From: an uncultured Paracoccaceae bacterium
GTDB taxonomy: Bacteria > Pseudomonadota > Alphaproteobacteria > Rhodobacterales > Rhodobacteraceae
Assembly (NCBI GenBank): GCA_937916485.1
Contig: CALFSV010000095.1
Location: forward strand, 1-8,358
Direction of reading: 5' to 3'
Length of the DNA: 8,358 bases
The notes under the pieces are model-generated. The model searched no databases and was not told where the DNA came from. It saw nothing but the letters and a program-made list of their open reading frames with translations. The stretch's first letter is position 1. Every line of letters starts with the position of its first letter. Shown piece after piece: positions 6,164 to 8,358 of the stretch. The position numbers and the translations under genes were made by a program.

Positions 6164-7802
6164 TCCCAAAATCCGCGGCTCAAAAGACGACGTGCTATTG
6201 GACATGCGCAATGTTATAATTGACGGGTTTAGTGATGAACAATGGCACCCGATCATCAAAGGCGTTGATCTAACTCTTAGACGTGGTGAAGTCTTAGGTT
6301 TGATAGGCGAGTCGGGCGCAGGAAAGTCTACATTGGGCAAGGCGGCGATGGGCTACGCGCAACCGGGCTGCGCCATCAAGTCTGGTTCAATTGTGTTTGA
6401 TGGAATTGATTTGTTAACCGCGACTGAAGCGGAGAAAATGGACTTGTGGGGGTCACGTATCGCATATGTTGCGCAATCTGCCGCAGCGTCTTTCAATCCT
6501 GCGCATCGTCTAATTGACCAAACAATTGAAGCGACGGTTGGGCATGCAGTAGCCACTGATATAGAGGCCCGAAAAGACGCTGTTGAGTTGTACGGCGCGC
6601 TTAGTTTGCCGGACCCAAAAGAGATCGGCCAACGCTACCCGCACCAAATTTCTGGCGGACAATTGCAGCGTGTGATGACTGCGATGGCAATGTCTCCGCG
6701 ACCAGATCTCATTATTTTTGACGAACCGACCACAGCGTTGGACGTCACTACACAAGTTGAAGTTTTGTTATCGATACGTTCGATTGTCGAACGTTTTAAT
6801 ACTGCTGCAATTTATATCACCCATGACTTGGCAGTCGTCGCGCAAATGGCAGATCGTATTAAAGTTCTTCGGTATGGGGAAGAAGTTGAAGACGCGGAAA
6901 CAAACACTATGTTAGAGTATCCCAAGGAGGATTACACTAAATCCCTTTGGTCTGTGCGAGCATTGGAAAAGCCAGAAGATCCGTCCGATGATATCGTTCT
7001 CGATATCAAAAACATCGACGCCGCATATGAAAAATCCGTTAAGGTCTTAAAAAACGTTTCTATTAAAGTTCCTAGAGGTCGAACCGTATCCATTGTTGGG
7101 GAATCTGGTTCTGGAAAATCTACTACAGCGCGCGTAGTGGCAGGCCTCATGCCACCTTTAGGGGGGACGATTACCTTCAATGGGCAAACTTTACCACCAT
7201 CGATCAAAGAACGCAGCAAAGATCAACTGCGGCGCATTCAAATGATTTATCAGATGGCTGATACGGCGATGAACCCAAAGCAAACAGTCGGGGAAATCAT
7301 CGGACGCCCCTTAAGTTTCTATCATGATATGTCTAGCGCTGAGGAAGAGCGCAGAGTTATAGATTTGCTAAAAATGATCGAACTGGATGAAACGTTTATA
7401 GACCGTTTGCCGAGTGAACTTTCAGGGGGCCAAAAACAAAGAATTTGCATCGCACGAGCGCTCGCAGCCGAACCCGAAGTTATTATTTGTGACGAAGTCA
7501 CTTCAGCGCTTGATCAGGTTGTCCAAGAGGGCATTTTGACGCTTCTTCTTGAGCTCCAAAAAGAACTTGGAATTACATATCTGTTTATTACGCATGATAT
7601 TGCAGTGGTTACCGCTATTTCAGATGAAATCGTTGTCATGTACCAAGGAGAGGTTATTGAACAGGGTTTGAAAAGTAAAGTTCTTCGCCCGCCTTATCCA
7701 GACTATACAAAATTGTTGTTAAATTCTGTTCCAGAGATGGATCCCAATTGGTTAGACAGGTTCGTAGATGCAAGAAATTCAGGCACCCAGAACATCAAGT
7801 AA
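6153..7802 (+). CDS. ABC transporter ATPase, two fused nucleotide-binding domains (DppD-DppF type)
   Basis: A 549-residue cytoplasmic ATPase that powers the importer, with both ATP-binding halves in one chain. Domain 1: Walker A GESGAGKS (52-59), Q-loop YVAQSAAASFNP, signature SGGQLQR (from 167), Walker B IIFDEP (Asp190, Glu191) and switch His224. Domain 2: Walker A GESGSGKS (316-323), Q-loop MIYQMADTAMNP, signature LSGGQKQR (SGGQ 424-427), Walker B IICDE (Asp447, Glu448) and His481. Each half ends in the oligopeptide-family C-terminal motif (EYPKEDYTKSL; PPYPDYTKLLL). All catalytic motifs are present, so both sites look competent. ATG 6153 is preferred; GTG 6141 would add four residues. It overlaps the permease gene in front (11 bp) and the broken MttB-like gene behind (35 bp). 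Confidence 0.95.
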   Translation: MKSDPKIRGSKDDVLLDMRNVIIDGFSDEQWHPIIKGVDLTLRRGEVLGLIGESGAGKSTLGKAAMGYAQPGCAIKSGSIVFDGIDLLTATEAEKMDLWGSRIAYVAQSAAASFNPAHRLIDQTIEATVGHAVATDIEARKDAVELYGALSLPDPKEIGQRYPHQISGGQLQRVMTAMAMSPRPDLIIFDEPTTALDVTTQVEVLLSIRSIVERFNTAAIYITHDLAVVAQMADRIKVLRYGEEVEDAETNTMLEYPKEDYTKSLWSVRALEKPEDPSDDIVLDIKNIDAAYEKSVKVLKNVSIKVPRGRTVSIVGESGSGKSTTARVVAGLMPPLGGTITFNGQTLPPSIKERSKDQLRRIQMIYQMADTAMNPKQTVGEIIGRPLSFYHDMSSAEEERRVIDLLKMIELDETFIDRLPSELSGGQKQRICIARALAAEPEVIICDEVTSALDQVVQEGILTLLLELQKELGITYLFITHDIAVVTAISDEIVVMYQGEVIEQGLKSKVLRPPYPDYTKLLLNSVPEMDPNWLDRFVDARNSGTQNIK

Positions 7803-7970
7803 AAGGCGAAATAAACGGGATAGTACAGTTCTTGATACCTTCTCCAACAAGCCGAATACTTCTGGGATACAAGGTGGAAAATACAAGCCTCTTGATAATG
7901 CGGCACTAGCAAATATAGACCAAGCCGCCCAAAGAATTTTATCATAAATTGGCATGTCAGAAGTACCAAC
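7768..7970 (+). pseudogene. 5' fragment of an MttB-family (trimethylamine methyltransferase-like) gene
   Basis: A frame opens at ATG 7768, inside the end of the ATPase gene, with AGG at 7758-7760 seven nt upstream. The product starts MQEIQAPRTSSKRRNKR (basic, flexible), then GIQGGKYKPLDNAALANI and QAAQRILS. That matches the N-terminal pattern I recall for the MttB family: a basic start, G-I-x-GG-x-YKPL, then a helix ending in IL-x-x-IG. A TAA (7945-7947) falls exactly where one residue is expected, and the same frame then reads IGMSEVPT up to the IS end at 7971. The gene thus seems to have both a nonsense mutation and an insertion; about 400 further residues are missing. Intact members move a methyl group from a methylated amine to a corrinoid protein. 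The stop is TAA, not the UAG read as pyrrolysine. The family call rests on ~68 residues and recalled motifs. Confidence 0.65.
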
Positions 7971-8358
7971 GGTGCTGTCAGACGAATGAGAACTCGCATC
8001 GGATTGCTGGCGCAGCCTGAACCTATGCGCTCAATAATTGGCGCCACTCAGCGAGCGCAGTGGCGCGTTTCAGCTTGAAGTTGTCTCGTGAGTCGAAGTG
8101 GCGCTCCCGATTGAAATGGTTGTGCACCGAAGAGCAGATTGCAGCGAACTTCTGTAAACATCGGACCAAATCCATTCCACTAAAACCGAACTGTTTCATG
8201 GCTGATCTCACTACCTCGTTCGTGCAAAAGATCTTCCACATTACGGAGTGAGAGCGGAAAGCGAACATAAAGCATCACAACCAGGCGGATGATCTCTGGG
8301 CTTGTTTTGAAGTACCTAAATGGGGAGTGTTTTGTCATATGGAGAGGCTACGAAACCG
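7971..8358 (-). mobile_element. Internally deleted IS6-family element, right copy, running off the window
   Basis: It starts with GGTGCTGTCAGACGAAT (7971-7987), a 16/17 match to the outer end of the left copy, and has the same orientation. It keeps more of the transposase gene than the left copy. Its last base here aligns with position 292 of the left copy, so about 37 bp, including the second terminal repeat, should lie beyond the window, for a full size near 425 bp. It interrupts the MttB-like gene. Because the two copies differ in deletion size and by about 5-10% in shared sequence, neither is a recent duplicate of the other. Confidence 0.82.
8023..8338 (-). pseudogene. IS6-type transposase remnant with nonsense codon and out-of-frame internal deletion
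   Basis: From ATG 8338-8336 the frame reads MTKHSPFRYFKTSPEIIRLV, then VMLYVRFPLSLRNVEDLLHE and ISHETVRF, a good IS6-family N-terminus. A TAG (8182-8180) replaces the first Trp of the expected RFWWN motif, and the same frame goes on with WNGFGPMF. Near 8155-8160 it joins the C-terminal part, which is in another frame: LQKFAAICSSVHNHFN, then AEWRQLLSA and TAG at 8025-8023. About 130 residues with the DDE catalytic triad are missing. The open frame 8268-8023 mixes shifted N-terminal codons with the genuine C-terminus and is not a protein in its own right. Confidence 0.78.

Larger units (their letters stand above)
80..8358. mobile_element. Possible fossil pseudo-compound transposon carrying the importer locus
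   Basis: Two directly repeated IS6-type derivatives bracket the hydrolase, importer and broken MttB-like genes. IS6 elements are known to mobilise DNA between direct copies. The absence of matching 8-bp flanks around the left copy fits recombination between copies or movement of the whole block, but the outer right junction is outside the window. Two independent insertions into a resident locus would explain the same picture. Confidence 0.4.

Noticed and set aside
7945..7947. Stop codon in the MttB-like frame as a recoded pyrrolysine position
   Set aside because: Pyrrolysine is inserted at UAG, deep inside MttB; this codon is TAA and lies about 60 codons from the start, so plain nonsense mutation is the better reading.
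7803..7970. Terminator for the importer operon
   Set aside because: No stable stem followed by a T run was found after the ATPase stop. The operon evidently continued into the MttB-like gene before it was interrupted.
7703..8047. Minus-strand open frame of 114 codons
   Set aside because: It spans the ATPase 3' end, the MttB-like fragment and the IS end, three unrelated pieces, and has no recognisable motif.
8060..8251. Open frame of 63 codons on the plus strand within the right IS copy
   Set aside because: It is the antisense of the transposase remnant, which has clear IS6-type motifs on the minus strand.
1..8358. CRISPR arrays, tRNA or rRNA genes, defence systems
   Set aside because: No regularly spaced repeats, cloverleaf-like segments or defence-type proteins were seen on either strand.

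Overview
The window holds one complete importer and hydrolase locus, probably from a marine-type alphaproteobacterium (order Rhodobacterales or a near relative). The placement is inferred from the style of the ABC transporter proteins, the moderate-to-low GC content and the IS6-type transposase remnants. No taxonomic marker gene is present.

Layout: (1) 1-79 is gene-free flank with a 15-bp tandem duplication. (2) 80-329 is a 250-bp internally deleted IS6-family element, whose terminal repeats and an in-frame fused transposase remnant (46 aa, minus strand) can still be read. (3) 337-2340 (minus) is a CocE/NonD-type serine hydrolase with a visible Ser/Asp/His triad. (4) 2353-2388 is a strong intrinsic terminator on the minus strand. 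(5) 2415-4034 (minus) is a Tat-exported family 5 (peptide/nickel type) solute-binding protein. (6) 4035-4262 is a divergent control region with palindromes and two interleaved inverted repeats. (7) 4263-7802 (plus) is a tight, overlapping operon of two DppB/DppC-type permeases and one fused two-domain ATPase (DppD-DppF type). (8) From 7768 (plus) there is the 5' end of an MttB-family (trimethylamine methyltransferase-like) gene. It overlaps the ATPase gene, carries an in-frame TAA at codon 60, and is cut off by an insertion element at 7971. (9) 7971 to the window end is a second, differently deleted copy of the same IS6-type element, in the same orientation and missing its last ~37 bp.

How the genes fit together: the binding protein would capture a peptide-like or otherwise amine-containing solute in the periplasm. 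The two permeases and the fused ATPase would import it. The hydrolase has no signal peptide, so it would cleave an ester or amide bond in the cytoplasm. The MttB-like gene, if once intact, would have demethylated a methylated amine. Now that it is broken, the module may have lost its last step or may rely on a copy elsewhere.

The most notable points are the decayed MttB-like gene, which falls below usual ORF length cut-offs, and the bracketing of the whole locus by two directly repeated, independently deleted IS6 derivatives. That bracketing resembles a fossil pseudo-compound transposon.
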